Shown here in pieces: positions 39,579-50,749 of a stretch of 64,000 nt of DNA. The first letter of the stretch is position 1; the number at the start of each line of letters is the position of its first letter. The position numbers and the translations under genes were made by a program. Location of the stretch: positions 87,556,797 to 87,620,796 of the forward strand of contig CM023456.1 of the NCBI GenBank assembly GCA_013339765.2. Direction: 5' to 3'. Below the pieces are notes generated by a model. It searched no databases. It was not told the DNA's origin and worked only from the letters and a program-made list of their open reading frames with translations. This DNA is from Haemaphysalis longicornis. Taxonomy: Eukaryota > Arthropoda > Arachnida > Ixodida > Ixodidae.

Positions 39579-39644
39579 GGGGGGGGGGGGGGGTAATTAG
39601 AGTGGAGAGGCATTAAAGAGAGAGAGAAGAGAGACAGAGAGAGA
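39579..39644. repeat. poly(G) run (15 bp) followed by GA-rich tract
   Basis: There are fifteen G bases at 39579-39593. After a short gap comes AAAGAGAGAGAGAAGAGAGAC and AGAGAGAGAC to about 39644. Confidence 0.95.
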
Positions 39645-39759
39645 CGTTTTTTTATAAGGGTATTAGTTTTTGCCTTTATTTAAAGGCATTATCATCATCA
39701 TGTTCAACGTAGGTGACGTCGAGGCTGTGGTTGGCGTTCCGCTTTCATTATGACCCCCT

Positions 39760-40166
39760 TATGGTCTGTGAAATGTAAAGTCAAGGCTGTTGTAGTGGAT
39801 GAACCCTAAAGTTGCTGCAGATGAGGTCGAATGCACGTTCCCCAGATTGTTGTGGGCTGGCTTGTAATTACGGCCCACCGAGACTCGCCGACGCACTCCG
39901 CTGCCAACGACGATGAAACGTCGAAGGCGCGTGAAGCGTTCTCGTCGTCGTGCCGGCCCAGGAAGACAACCGGCAACACTGTCGCTGCAGGAGCCCTTAA
40001 AGGGAGAACCGTGCTCATCTCGTGCCAGCCCAGGAAGACACCGGCCGTACGTCGCTCCAGGAGCCATTAAAGGGTAAGACACCACCGGGCGTTCAGCAAG
40101 CCGAGCATGCGCAGTGGGGGTGTGGACGGTATAACCACCACAAGGGAGGGACATAGCCCCGAACAT
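39760..40166 (-). other. candidate LTR-like or promoter-like repeat segment
   Basis: On the minus strand the block starts TGTTCGGGGCTATGTCCC and contains two tandem copies of a segment of about 63 bp (each with TTTAA-GGCTCCTG-AGCGAC and TGTCTTCCTGGGC-GGCACGA). It continues through AATTACAA-CCAGCC to an AACTTTAGGGTTCATCCACT end. Internal GC-rich duplications, a TG start and lack of coding domains suggest a solo LTR or other regulatory repeat. I found no convincing CA end and no target-site duplication. The 135-codon minus open frame across it is Arg/Gly/Ser-rich and unrecognised. It may equally be an unrelated CpG-rich region. Confidence 0.3.
39945..40078. repeat. tandem duplication, about 63-72 bp, 2 copies
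   Basis: Copy 1 (about 39945-40010) and copy 2 (about 40017-40078) share TCGTGCC-GCCCAGGAAGACA, CGGC, GTCGCT-CAGGAGCC and TTAAAGGG-A. They differ by substitutions and an indel of about 5 bp. Confidence 0.85.
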
Positions 40167-42639
40167 GAGATGCTTGGCATCTAAAAAATACCAAGAAAAT
40201 GCGGAGTTCTCATGAGCGGGTGCCTCGCGCCCACCGCCGAGTCTCGGCTCGCGCAGTGGCTTTATTGAAAACTAAAACTGAACTTCAGCGCATTCATCAA
40301 GATCTACCGCGTATGTAAGGGGTGCCATCAGAAACACGATGATATCGATGCATCTGACGATCCCTACTACTAGCGCAGTGCAAAACAACGACGAAACATA
40401 TAAATAAAAAACTTCAGTCCGCACGTATAAAGATATCCGGCTGCTTCGCTATAGCGCAAGCCTTGAGCGACTTAGTGCTAGGTTCGCCAGTTGGGCTCGT
40501 AGAAGTCTACAGCGCTGAGGATGACTTTCCATCCACCACTGGCCACGAAGAAGACGACGACCTCTACGGTGCATAAAACGACGATTACTAGCACCGCAAC
40601 TATCGAAATAAACAATGATACTGAAACTTTACCATGTCTGCGGCAACGCTCACCTGCAACAGTTTCGGCGTTTAAGTCTTACGCGTGAGCGCAAGCGCCC
40701 CTTACGACACACACCTATCCATGAAACTTGCAACCAATGCTGCGCAGATTTCTCGAGTCGCTCCTTTGTCTACCTACAATTTTCGTATTTTATTTGTTCT
40801 TGATGTCTTGTGTACTGACTGCTAGAATGCAGCTATTCTGTAACGTTTTCGGAAATGTGGGGACGAAAAAGGAAGCCTGCGGATTTTTTGTGCTCCAGCT
40901 GTTGAGGGAACAGACTCTGTGCAAGTTTATACCGAATGCGTTTTCTTCGTGACAACGGGTTTTGTCAGTGGGTTCGTTGGAGTGTCACAAAGGGACGCGG
41001 GCGTGGCTTGAGGGGGTGGGAAGGGGGAAGACAAAAAGGGCATAAGAGCTCGCGCCTTCACCACGGCATAGCGTATAGTCATAAGAAATGTCGCCATTTT
41101 TCGGTCAATAGTTAGTCTTTTATTGAGAAGGCTAAACAAACAACCATACTACTAGTAAGGAATCAATAAATTGCTAAATTTGTTTAGAGACTGTTTTATT
41201 TTTATCGCGCTATAAGTTGTCGTTATCGAACAGCTGCAAGGTTTGTCGAATGCTATTGAAGCGCACTGCATTCCACATGTCAGAAGCAGAAAAAAACCTT
41301 TGCTCGACGTAAACGAGCATAGCCAAGGTTAGCAGCAGTGAGCTGCTAATGAAGAAAAATATTCAGAAAGCAGTGCCAGGCCCCTTTTATGGTCCTACGG
41401 TCACGAATTCTTCATCGGGGCAGAGTATATTACCCAGACAGTAATTAACGATCGCATAAGTAATTTCCGCTGCGTGGGGTACCGCGATAAGCCTGAGTCG
41501 TTACGGTCAACGCGGAAACATAAAGCAAACTCGGATAGCAACTTCGTCGAGATATGCAAATACCGTAGTCGTAAATCGTAAATGATGCCAGGTGTAGGCG
41601 CAGACGCTTGACATGAATAATGACTCTTCGCAATTTCGAAGCGGCCGGAACCGTAGTAGAGGACGCAAATTTCTGCGGCATAATTTACTATCTGGCTAGA
41701 AAAAAACGGTTTGTTAGGTGGTTTGGCACGTGACTATGTCTGTATTGCAATATTGCTCTACTCTCTGTACAGGAACGTTTTCGCACGTGTCTTTTGATAT
41801 GGTCACAATATTGTTTGGCAGCTTCCTACTCTTTTTTGTAGACTAAATGAAATGCAGCGCAGCGAAACTTCGCATTTCAGGCCCCAACCTGCCGAGGCAA
41901 GTGGAATAAAGTCTGGCTTGGACTGAAACACATTGGGGTGGGGTCAAGCAGAAAAACTATTCGTTTAAGATGTCACTCGCAGTTTTTAAACGGGTATACA
42001 ATATTTAAAACCAGTTAAGCGCTTCCATTCCTGTAGTATGTCTTCTATATTCAAAAGCTTAATGAACGTGTTTGACACACACTGCTCGCTTGCTGTCTAC
42101 ACTGCGAGATGGCTTTCTCTGCCCTTTTTCTATTGTGTTTATTTATTAGGTTGTGTAGTTGCCTATTTATTTTTACACATCTCGTGAACTCAATATCCAA
42201 CAATATTACAGAGCTCACCCGGATTGTAAGAGCGGTAAGAAAAAGAAGTAGTGTAGAAAAATTCAGGATTCAGAGAAACTAAGCACAGTACGTCGTAAAA
42301 ATACCATTGTCGATGATACAAAACATACGTCTAATGGTTGTACAGAGTATGTAATTGCACAAAATAGAATACAGGTTTTTAAAGCACAAACTAAAGTACG
42401 GGCTTCTCAGTTAAGTGCAATATCGTGTATAAGTTGATTTATAGTCGTCGGAAAATTATGTATTCAGCACAAACAAAACTACAATATTGGCATTCTTATA
42501 CAGGAACTAGTTGGTGATGCAACAGCATGCGCTCGTCATTTTGACTCTATGCTGGACAATATATTGAAATAGGCATGCTTTTACATGCTTTTAGGTGCGA
42601 CAATGGTACTAAAAAAACCAGTGGTTTATTAATCACGCT
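40167..42639. other. unclassified sequence
   Basis: Nothing recognisable on either strand. Confidence 0.4.
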
Positions 42640-42872
42640 GTTTGAATATGGAGTTTAACGCGCCGCAGGTACGCAGGCTATAAAGCGCACTGTAGTGGAG
42701 GGCTCCTGATTACTTTTGACCACCTGGGGACCTTTAACGAGTGCGGAAATCTTGACACATGGGCTTTTGGCTTTTCGCCTCCATCAGATCAGCGGCCGCT
42801 GAGGCCGGGAACGGAACTTCTGTCTTTCGGCTCAGCAGGTCAACACCTTAGCCACTGCTCCAGGGTAACCCA
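42640..42872 (-). mobile_element. tRNA-derived SINE, near full length, antisense
   Basis: On the minus strand the head reads GGGTTACCCTGGAGCAGTGG and CTAAGGTGTTGACCTGCTGA (A-box region), then GTTCCGTTCCCGGCC (B-box region). The body follows: CAGCGGCCGCTGA, GATGGAGGCGAAAAGCC, GCCCATGTG, CGTTAAAGGTCCCCAGGTGG and TCAAAAGTAATCAGGAGCC, then CCACTAC-GTGCG. The 3' end is GCGTTAAACTCCATATTCAAA. Block order and spacing match the copies at 19.3 and 48.3 kb. A short A/T stretch lies past the 3' end. It has no protein and depends on LINE machinery in trans. Confidence 0.85.
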
Positions 42873-43160
42873 CTGGTTTATACATTACCTATTGCCTCTG
42901 TGCGCGTGCAAGTAAATTAATTTTTGAGGAAAGGAGTTTCTGTTTAAAGGAAAAAACACGGCCACACAAAATACCCTCGCAATTCAAAACACCAAAACGA
43001 AACTGAACGAAACGCAACAAAACAAAACGAAAACCGCATTAGGAGAAGTACGAGACAATCTACCTCCCTTGTGTCAAAAGTTCCCTGCGCCGCTTCATCT
43101 CCCTCACTGGATGTACTCCCCCTGGCGAATCGTCACCACAATACGAGGTATGAGGCAAAT
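42873..43160. other. unclassified sequence with A-rich low-complexity tract
   Basis: The 42980-43035 stretch is an imperfect AAACG/AACAAA run. Otherwise nothing recognised. Confidence 0.5.
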
Positions 43161-43228
43161 ACAGGCATCAGCAGTTAATCCAGGCATCAGCACTAAATCC
43201 GCAATACCAGGCATCAGTAGTAAATCCA
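43161..43228. repeat. short tandem repeat, about 20-bp unit, 3 copies
   Basis: CAGGCATCAGCAGTTAATC, CAGGCATCAGCACTAAATCC and CAGGCATCAGTAGTAAATCC follow each other, with a 7-bp insertion before the third. Confidence 0.9.
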
Positions 43229-43409
43229 AGTTGCCAATGGAAGCGCTGAAGTACTGTACGCTAGAGCACATTTGGAATTGCTATCGCAATCATAAGCATA
43301 GTTAAAGCGATATTTAAATGAATTTAATCGACGAGGACCACAACTGCGGCCAGGTTAAGCCACAAAACGTCGGCGACCTCAGAACGTGCTGGTTTGCGCT
43401 CTCCTTTGC

Positions 43410-44110
43410 AGTATATTCTTGGGCAACAGGCTTCTGTGTGGGTGATTTTCACGGATTCACGGGCGGCGCTTCAAACAGCTAACCTCATTCCCGCGAGGAC
43501 AACATGCCCATGAAATACACAATGTGCATACACACGCTGCCAGCTAGCTTCACGACGTCGTGCTGCAGTGGCTACCTGGACATTGTGTGGGTGAAGGGGA
43601 ATTCGGTGGCCGACGAAACAGCTTGCGCGGCTCACAACCAATCTAACGTTATCATCCCGATTCCTTTCTCTTGACGAGACGCTGTGAAGCTACTCTGTGG
43701 CGCGGCACCCACAATTCTCAATATGGAAGGACGGATCAAAAACTTATCACCCATTGTACAGAATTGATCCTCCCAAACTTTCCGAATGCCGTGCGGTGTG
43801 GGAAAACGCGACGAAGCAGATGTACACCGCATTCACCTAAACGTCGCTTCTATTGGCCACTACTTGCACAAGACGCGCCGAGTTTCCTCCCCTCACTATC
43901 TCGCTTGCAGTGTTCGTGAGGACATAGAACATGTACTGTGTGTGTTCCTGCTGTGACACCGCACGGAAAACATTAAAAAAAAAACTTTGAAAGGGCGTGC
44001 CAATGCACCACTGAAACGTTACAACGTCATCGGTCCATGGAACTCCAGTGCCGTGGTAACACGGTGTACAAGGGTCTTCGGACATTTTTCCGTTACTCCG
44101 GCCTCAACGA
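43410..44110 (+). pseudogene. I/R1-like LINE 3' half: RNase H and Cys/His tail relic
   Basis: VWVIFTDSRAALQTANLIPA (TDS at 43451-43459) is the RNase H core with its catalytic Asp. After a frame change, SGYLDIVWVKGNSVADETAC with AAHN matches the W-P-H-G--GNE-AD-LA-AAH end of RNase H; the usual His of PSHVG is lost (VWVKGNS). The C-terminal region follows, with DAVKLLC, then FRMPCGV, VHRIHLNVASIGHYLHKTRR and SVREDIEHVLCVF (the IEH-L--C zinc-binding motif), and finally YNVIGPWNSSAVV, the conserved tail of this element class. Stops and several frameshifts are present. The reverse transcriptase is not visible upstream, so the copy is 5'-truncated. RNase H would have removed template RNA during cDNA synthesis. 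Confidence 0.85.
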
Positions 44111-44400
44111 AACTCTGTGAAAGTTTGCTTTAACTTTACTGCTGTGCGTGTGCTTTGTGTGTATTTCTGCGTTTGTCAGTTTCTGTGTACTTATTTGCGT
44201 TTGTTAGTGTTTCTGTGAGGTTTTGCGCGTTCGCTTCCTTCGCTCATTTCCACCCCTCGCATGTTTATATGGAGTGGCAAGCCAAGCTCGCTGCCAGACT
44301 GACTTCTCTTCGTCATTAAACGCATCCCTCCTCCTTCTCCAGCACGGTTGTACAACATTTTTCTGTGACACCCGCATATTTGGGACAATCAGGATTTCGG
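44111..44400 (+). mobile_element. probable 3' UTR of the RNase H-bearing LINE
   Basis: This follows directly after the stop of the coding relic. It is GT-rich and then has TTTATATGGAGTGGCAAGCC (44262-44281) and AGACTGACTTCTC, and ends in pyrimidine-rich CCTCCTCCTTCTCC. I associate this layout with 3' ends of tick I-like elements. The 103-codon frame across it (44223-44534) is not regarded as coding. Confidence 0.5.
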
Positions 44401-44869
44401 AAAAACGGCGTGTTTTTGCCCGTTCCTCAATAACAATACAGCCAGTTGATATACCCAATTCGTTTCTGCTTGCAAATGCTGGCCATCCAGTTGCCCAAAG
44501 TCAATTTCAGCATTTTGTCCTAACATGCACATGAAAAGTCCAGGGAGATTTTGTAATTTACATCCGTCTGGACGTGGAATTCAAGTTGAATTTTTCAGCG
44601 TTCGCATAGCTCTCGCCATAAGTCGCCACTTTCTGCCACAATGCCCGTCCCGTAGGAGCCCGTGTCATTTGTCATAAATCTAAAAAAGAGGTGACGAGTA
44701 AACAGTGAAAAGTCATAGCCCTCCGCATCTGTTGGAAATTCCTGCAATCCCTCACGTTCAACCCCTTAGGAGCATATGTTACTTATCATAGATCTTTGAC
44801 CGATCAGCAACGTTCATACCTGCTAAGATAACACTTCCCGTGGGTAAGAATACCTTCACTCACCCAGTC
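44401..44869. other. unclassified sequence between two LINE 3' ends
   Basis: No feature recognised. It could be decayed coding sequence of the next element. Confidence 0.4.
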
Positions 44870-45150
44870 CGCCTCCATCGCACGTTCCCAACGCAATCTC
44901 ATGCCGAATGCAAGTTCTTTTTAGAACCCGACACTCTTCCTCTTATCCTAATATAGTGAACGCCAAAACCCCAATCTCCACCCTCGTCCATCCACCCTTC
45001 TCACCTCTCAGCTGAGGGAGACTCTGGTGACTACAGCGATCTGGATATCCAGACACTTTTGGCCTCCAGAGCAGAGGCTTCCCGCTCATCACACGGCTTC
45101 TTGGAATTGGTGTACCACTCCGAACGTCACCGCCTCAATAAAAGGCTTTT
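44870..45150 (+). pseudogene. LINE 3' end (coding tail and AATAAA)
   Basis: In one frame the stretch reads YSDLDIQTLLASRAEASRSS followed by HGFLELV. This matches the last helix (SSD--Q--LV-RAE-AARS-G-L) that ends the second ORF of several RNase H-bearing LINE families. Upstream coding is decayed. AATAAA is present at 45137-45142, followed by AGGCTTTTCACTCACT, after which the tetranucleotide tail starts immediately. It is a second, independent LINE 3' terminus about 0.5 kb from the one at 44.4 kb, in the same orientation. Confidence 0.6.
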
Positions 45151-45339
45151 CACTCACTCGCTCACTCACTCACTCACTCACTCACTCACTCACTCACTCA
45201 CTCACTCACTCACTCACTCACTCACTCACTCACTCACTCACTCACTCACTCACTCACTCACTCACTCACTCACTCACTCACTCACTCACTCACTCACTCA
45301 CTCACTCACTCACTCACTCACTCACTCACTCACTCACTC
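45151..45339 (+). repeat. (CACT)n microsatellite, LINE 3' tail
   Basis: There is about 189 bp of CACT with a single G substitution near 45160. It begins 8 bp after the AATAAA of the LINE 3' end, so it most likely started as that element's simple-repeat 3' tail and then expanded. The Thr/His/Ser/Leu-repeat open frames are artefacts. Confidence 0.95.
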
Positions 45340-45815
45340 GGTCGTTTGAGCGCATCTCTTGGTACCAGGTGTCTAGCGAGAGTTGCAGTAAAACACGAGA
45401 TCCAGATGTTTCCCATTACCTCGACATGAATCCGGTTGGAGCCCATTTATTGAGAGCAGGCACAAAGTCGTAATGGTGTACTAGTTCACCATAAACTAGT
45501 GAATTCTGACAACTAACAAATAAATGAACAAGTGTTATATTCCTTAATTTTATTAGGAGAATGGCACACCCGGGCACCGCGGGTACTACCGCAATGGATG
45601 TATAAAATACCATTATAGTGACAAGTGAGTTTACTTCGCTAATTACTGATTTTTTTGAAGCAAGGGGTGCTACAGAGCTATCCTATTTACGCATTTTATA
45701 CGTATTTTCAACGTCGTATTGTGAACTTTCTTTTAAAGCAAGCTTTCTACCTCTACCAGCCAACGCTTCTTTCGCGGCGTGCGGGACAAGAAACTCCCAA
45801 CGTGGCGGAGGCGGC
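45340..45815. other. unclassified sequence
   Basis: Nothing recognised after the microsatellite. Confidence 0.4.
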
Positions 45816-45830
45816 GGGGGGGGGGGGGGG
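45816..45830. repeat. poly(G) run, 15 bp
   Basis: Fifteen G bases after GCGGAGGCGGC. Confidence 0.95.
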
Positions 45831-46252
45831 TGCGTGCGGTGGGGTGAATGATTTCACTCACGGACCCCACTGCAGATGGCGCGACGAGTTTACTCAGCGT
45901 TCTCCGCGCGGAGGTGCCTGCTCGCCGGCGGGCGCTTCGGCGGTATGGCTTTGTCGTCTGCTTTTGCGACGGTTGATTTGGGCCTGTTTTGGTGCAGCTT
46001 CGCCTCCATTACGAGCTTCCTTCACACAGCTTGAATAAAGGAGCCATGAAGAGAAAATATAACTTCGTTAAATTTGAAACAACTAGGATTCAGTATCTCA
46101 CTCAGCTCCATAACACCCACAAAGGTGTTTTTTAACAAAAAAAAGCAAGAACTGTTTAAAAACTTTCAAATTTTGCGCCGCAGTTAGGTGTTACGATTAA
46201 GAATGACGTCATACCGGCAAACAAGAAAACATAATTCCAAGTAACGTATTCC
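45831..46252. other. unclassified, locally GC-rich sequence
   Basis: 45831-46010 is GC-rich and open in one frame. No domain recognised. Confidence 0.4.
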
Positions 46253-46324
46253 AACAATAAAACGAATAATTCCAATTCCAGCAATAAAACGAATAATTCC
46301 GATTCCAACAATAAAACAATTTCC
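46253..46324. repeat. tandem repeat, 27-bp unit, 2.7 copies
   Basis: Units start at 46253, 46280 and 46307. Each has A(A/G)CAATAAAACGAATAATTCC followed by (A/G)ATTCC. The third unit is shortened. Confidence 0.95.
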
Positions 46325-46483
46325 AAGTAACGGCTGGTAGATTCTCTCTCGTTTCACTCTTTGTAGAGCCACGTTTGTGAATTCAACTGACGTCACATGG
46401 GCAATTATTGTGGGTGTCGTTTAAAGCTTCGCTTTCCAACAACCTTGACAGCGTGGATTCGAGCCAAATATTTTATTCTTTGG

Positions 46484-46850
46484 TTTTGCGGGGAGATGTA
46501 TAACATGTTTATTTTTTATTTTGTCTGACCAGTTTTTTGTAAATTTTATTTTTTCTATTTTCTTACTTCGTATGTTTTAGATTCCGTTAAACCAATTGTC
46601 TGCAGTTACACTATTGCAACCATTATCTGCATTCCTGGGGAAATGCAGGGCGTTACAAGGTTTCTCGTCATTCTCGGCAGTTTTTAAAACGTATCTGTAA
46701 AGTTTGTTTTTTACGGACTGTTATCTCTACTCGGGATTTGGGAGAGATGTATAAGATGCAGATTTTTAATTTTGTGGTAATATTATAGCAAAAGGTTCTT
46801 ATAACATTTTTTATTTTCCTTGTTATTGGGTTTTTACAATACTGTGCGAC
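46484..46850. repeat. weak direct repeat pair in AT-rich sequence
   Basis: GGGGAGATGTATAACATGTT (from about 46490) and GGGAGAGATGTATAAGATGC (from about 46739) are each followed by a TTTT-ATTTTGT stretch. They may be two diverged copies of an AT-rich repeat about 250 bp apart. Confidence 0.4.
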
Positions 46851-46859
46851 TAGTTATCC

Positions 46860-46997
46860 CTTATTGGAAAGAATAAAAGGGGCGCTAAGCAGACGAATAC
46901 GAAGTAGAAACACACACCACATACAGGCACCTGTACGTGGTGTGTGTGTCTACTTCTTCTTCGTCTGCGTGGCGCCCCTTTTATTCTTTCCAGTAAG
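46860..46997. repeat. 138-bp near-perfect fold-back (long inverted repeat)
   Basis: The left arm (46860-46928) begins CTTATTGGAAAGAATAAAAG and the right arm (46929-46997) ends CTTTTATTCTTTCCAGTAAG. The arms pair over about 68 bp with roughly nine mismatches (for example GCGCTAAGC against GCGCCACGC, and AATACGAAG against AAGAAGAAG). The turn, at ACAGGCACCTGT, has almost no loop. It could be a fold-back MITE, or be transcribed into a hairpin RNA. No coding content, and no obvious target-site duplication. Confidence 0.9.
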
Positions 46998-48309
46998 CAT
47001 GAACAAACAGCAAGTTCCGTTAGTTTTCTCCTGTTACGCTAGTATAATGAGTTCATGTGGTTTTTCCGACAAATCTGCATTTTGTGGAAATGCAGTGCGT
47101 TAGACTGTCCTGGATGTGGGGGCAGTTATAAAAAAAATGGTGCTCATTAAAATTACCAGGAAAACAGTTCACGTGCTGCCGCGCCTCAACTCGAGTGCGG
47201 GTCACAGCAGAGCTCGTGCTACAGACGCCGATTTTGCGAAGCCGGTTGCCACCGGTTCTAGGGCGGGCTAACGTGGTAAACTTTGGAGATATGTGAAAGT
47301 ATGTGGACAAAGCGATCTTGGCATACCAGCCATAGATAACTTTCAACTGCAAGTTCGGAAATCCATCTGAGGTTTAACAGCCGGGCGTGCGACGACCGGA
47401 TTAGGTACGGCAGCTCTGCTGTTTCTGCACCATTTGTTTCTTCGTATATTTTGCAAACGCCAATGGACCAAGCTGGGCCTTAAACAGCTCTTCTGTTAAA
47501 ATGCTGATATCTCATTACCATACGCATGTGGGCCTGCCTTGTACCATCGCCAGTCTGCAACCACTGAACGCACAACAGCGGAGCGTTGAGATCGACGAAG
47601 CTGACAATAAAAAGAGAGCGCATTGGTGGCCTAAAAAAATACGAAAAAGCGCTGTGCTGCGTCGAAAATCTAAGAACGGAAGGTCACGTACAGAATAAAG
47701 AAAACAAGACAACAGGCCACGTGCTGCAATTGGAACGAAAAAAAAAGGGCTGGTCCCATTCGTTTGATGTTCCAGTCATTATTTAAGGGTCCCAATTCCG
47801 GAGACAAGGCACGCCCGGGTACGAAAGCGTGTGATGATAATAGGAGAAAGAGGAAACGGTAAGGAAGCGCTGGCGCTGCTAACGAGAAATAAAAAGACAA
47901 AATCCCTGGAGAGTGAAAACATACAATATAGAAGAAAGGGCTGTACCTCCAGTACGTGCATCCAATGCGCGTCGTCGGCTGCTTCGGGTTGCCTGAATTG
48001 GCATGGCTTCGACAAATCAACGGTACGGCTGTCATGAGTCGCTGCCGTGCCCCAGAAGAACAGCACACGAGACCCTGCAGCAGTAAGACGTGAAAATGGA
48101 ATGGGAGGTTATGGCTTGTCATAGCGCCGGATGCACGCTGCACGCAGCAATGCGATTTCAACTGATAAAAACACAATGAGAAAAGAAACCACGAAAATTT
48201 GTAAAACAGGCGTCATGGATGTGGACGCGATAGAAAAATTAGGTAAAGGAGTGTAAGCTTCAGGTGGGAAGCAAGAAAAGCGAGATTTGTGATGCAAGAT
48301 CGCAAAAGA
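46998..48309. other. unclassified sequence, includes the longest open frame
   Basis: The minus frame 47670-48176 (168 codons) has two hydrophobic stretches but no family match and odd composition. I do not call it a gene. Nothing else recognised. Confidence 0.35.
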
Positions 48310-48490
48310 ATTCTTGCTGAGCCCGAGGACTGGGTTCGATTCCCGGCCCCAGCGGCCGTTTTTCGGATGGAGGCGAAAAGCGGAAACGCCCATGTTTTTG
48401 AGATATCGGCGCATGTTAAATAGCCCCAGGTGGACAAAATTAATCCACAGCCCACGACAACGCCGCGCCTCACGACCTGTGTACTTTCTG
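48310..48490 (+). mobile_element. tRNA-derived SINE, 5'-truncated copy
   Basis: GGTTCGATTCCCGGCC begins at 48333, an intact B-box. CAGCGGCCGTTTTTCGGATG follows, then GAGGCGAAAAGCGGAAACGC, CGGCGCATGTTAAATAGCC, CCAGGTGGACAAAATTAATC, CACAGCCCACGAC and GCGCCTCACGACC. Apart from the lost A-box side it has the same block order as the copies at 19.3 and 42.7 kb and is closest to the family consensus I remember. It ends before the usual GTAAAACCCC-like block. Confidence 0.85.
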
Positions 48491-50749
48491 CGTATTGCAG
48501 CGTATTGCGTATTGCAGCGTTAGGTAACAACGGCCGATATCTTCCGAGCAGCAAAAGTCGCTTTTAATTCGTTTGTACCAGAGCACTGAGCCAGATTATA
48601 CTTGTAGTAGAGAACTCATCCTAGAAGAGTGCTCCTTTTTACACCACTGGGATTTTAATAGGTTTTTAATACGCTTTATCTTAAGGCATGTGGGATAACT
48701 TATCTTACAAATTCTGTCATTACGCAATTGTCGCATTTCAGAATGCTGCTATGCTTCTGTTATTTCCGTAAAAAATGTCTTTAACACAACAAAACTTCCA
48801 AACGACCATTCGCTTGGGTCTGTGAGTCCCCATGAGCTCCTAGCACTAAGACCTCCTACAGGGGCGCACGTCTAGGGCCGAGTGCGGACCTTTAAGTGAA
48901 ATTTATGTAAGATATTTTGTACTTAATCCGAACTTGAAATTACTGAAAGTGGAAGTCGCATCGGTCCGTTAAACCCAACCATAAAAATCAACAATTAATC
49001 CTTCAACATTCGGACAAACTTGAAGCGCGAATTTGGTTTCTGGCTACTATTTATAAGAGCAATTATGATACCCTATAGACCGCGGAACTTACAATGAGAT
49101 GTTTTTGGATTACCTTTAAAACTGCTTGGTTAATTAAAGTGCAAGCACTCAGGTTTCCTGCCTATCGAGTATGTCATATTGTGTGGGTACAGATTGTTTG
49201 ACCTGCACTATCTCCACCAGCAAATAAAAAGTCTATATCATTGCTATTTTGTTGGTCGTGATATTGTTTGCGGAGTTTGAAACGGGGGAATTTTATAAGC
49301 AGGTGAAGAATCGGTACTTATCTTCCAATCACACTATCGCCATTTCGGTGTCTCGAATATGAAATATGCCAGCTAACGGCGCTACGGTTTATTAAGCGCC
49401 ATGTCAAGTTTTTTGACTGCTTCATTATGGGTTTTTAGCTGTTTCTCTCCGCTTTGAAAAATAGTAATTGCTTGCTCACTTTCTTTCCATAACTACCTCG
49501 TAATGCTTGTGCATGAACGGGTTCTGTGTTAAGCCAAGTTACTATCTCCTATTTTGCCGCCTAATTCTCTAAAGACAAAACTGTCACAAAAAAGGAAAAG
49601 TCAATTCTATATTTCTGGGAGTAATCGTGGCCCCTCAAGCCAGGTTACGTTGTTGAGAAATGTACTGCCGCGACTGATCACAAGACACAAAATAAATTGC
49701 CGATAACATACAGACTATTCATGCCCATTCCTGGGTTTGATACAAGAAACGAGGGAACGGCTAAAAATTGCGAAAGAATGAAAGTTAAAGCAGATAACAT
49801 GAACCCGACCAAGAGGGAATATTGAAGTGAATTTTGTGCCACGCAGAATTTCATAGCAACTCTGGAAAATTCATAAGCAGAGCCCCAGAGACCTCTAACA
49901 TGTAGTACAGTTACCGACACACCAAGACGATGTGGCAGCAAAATAGGGAAAGCATGCAAGCAACCGTGTAATCATGGATTGGCTGTCGGAACGTACGTGG
50001 TGAGGCAGGCAAAATGTACAGGAATTTGTCTCAGCACGGAATGTATGCAAATGGGGATTACGGAATAAACTTGGGTGCATGACTTGGAAACCACTTCAGC
50101 ATCGTGCTCAGCATGAACGACTCACTGGTCATCTCCTCTGGCGCGTTGTAATTACCTATTGAATTTAGCAGCTGAATATCCTTCGCGGTATGTAAATATT
50201 CACTGCTGTCGTTCTTTTAGCCTCGTTTTCCCCCCCTTGCTCTTTCTCATTTAGTTTGCTTCGCGGTAGTTTGTTGTCCCCACCCGTGGTTCCCTTGGTG
50301 CGAGTACTAATACGTTTCTCTGTTTTCTGCTGTTTCCATGTTAAAAAACAGCAACGCCGCAAGAAAACATTTATGGTAAGCAGCAAGTAACCACAAAAAT
50401 AATGGGAGAATTGCGTGGTTGACTTTGCTACAAGGTTGAGAAAAGTGGCGTAGCTTTGTGTTTAACTAATACTGCGAATACACTTGACACATCACTTGAG
50501 TGATCAGATCATGATTGAAGCTTATCTGTCTGGTTGGAGATCAGTGGTCCGTCCTACAAAAATGAGCCTGTGTAGTGACTACGATAAGGTACTAGAATTT
50601 AGGACACAAAAAATGGCTGCAGCCTAGCCCAGCCAACCATGGATATGCAAAGCAAAAGCTTGGCTTAGCTTGTTAGGTCTTGATTTCACTTGGTTTTTTC
50701 CTGATTTAGCTTAAATAATATGCTATTCGTCCAAAGCCTGCAAGTTTTC
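48491..50749. other. unclassified sequence
   Basis: Next to the SINE there is a short repeat of GCGTATTGCA (48490-48520). No gene recognised in the rest. Confidence 0.4.

Noticed and set aside
45027..45473. 148-codon Thr/His/Ser/Leu-repeat frame
   Set aside because: Artefact of the (CACT)n microsatellite.
47670..48176. Longest open frame, 168 codons, minus strand
   Set aside because: No recognised domain, no coding-like composition and no start context or splice support. One long frame is expected by chance in 64 kb.
48333..48350. Functional tRNA gene at an intact B-box
   Set aside because: The downstream sequence is the SINE body and the upstream half of the cloverleaf is missing.
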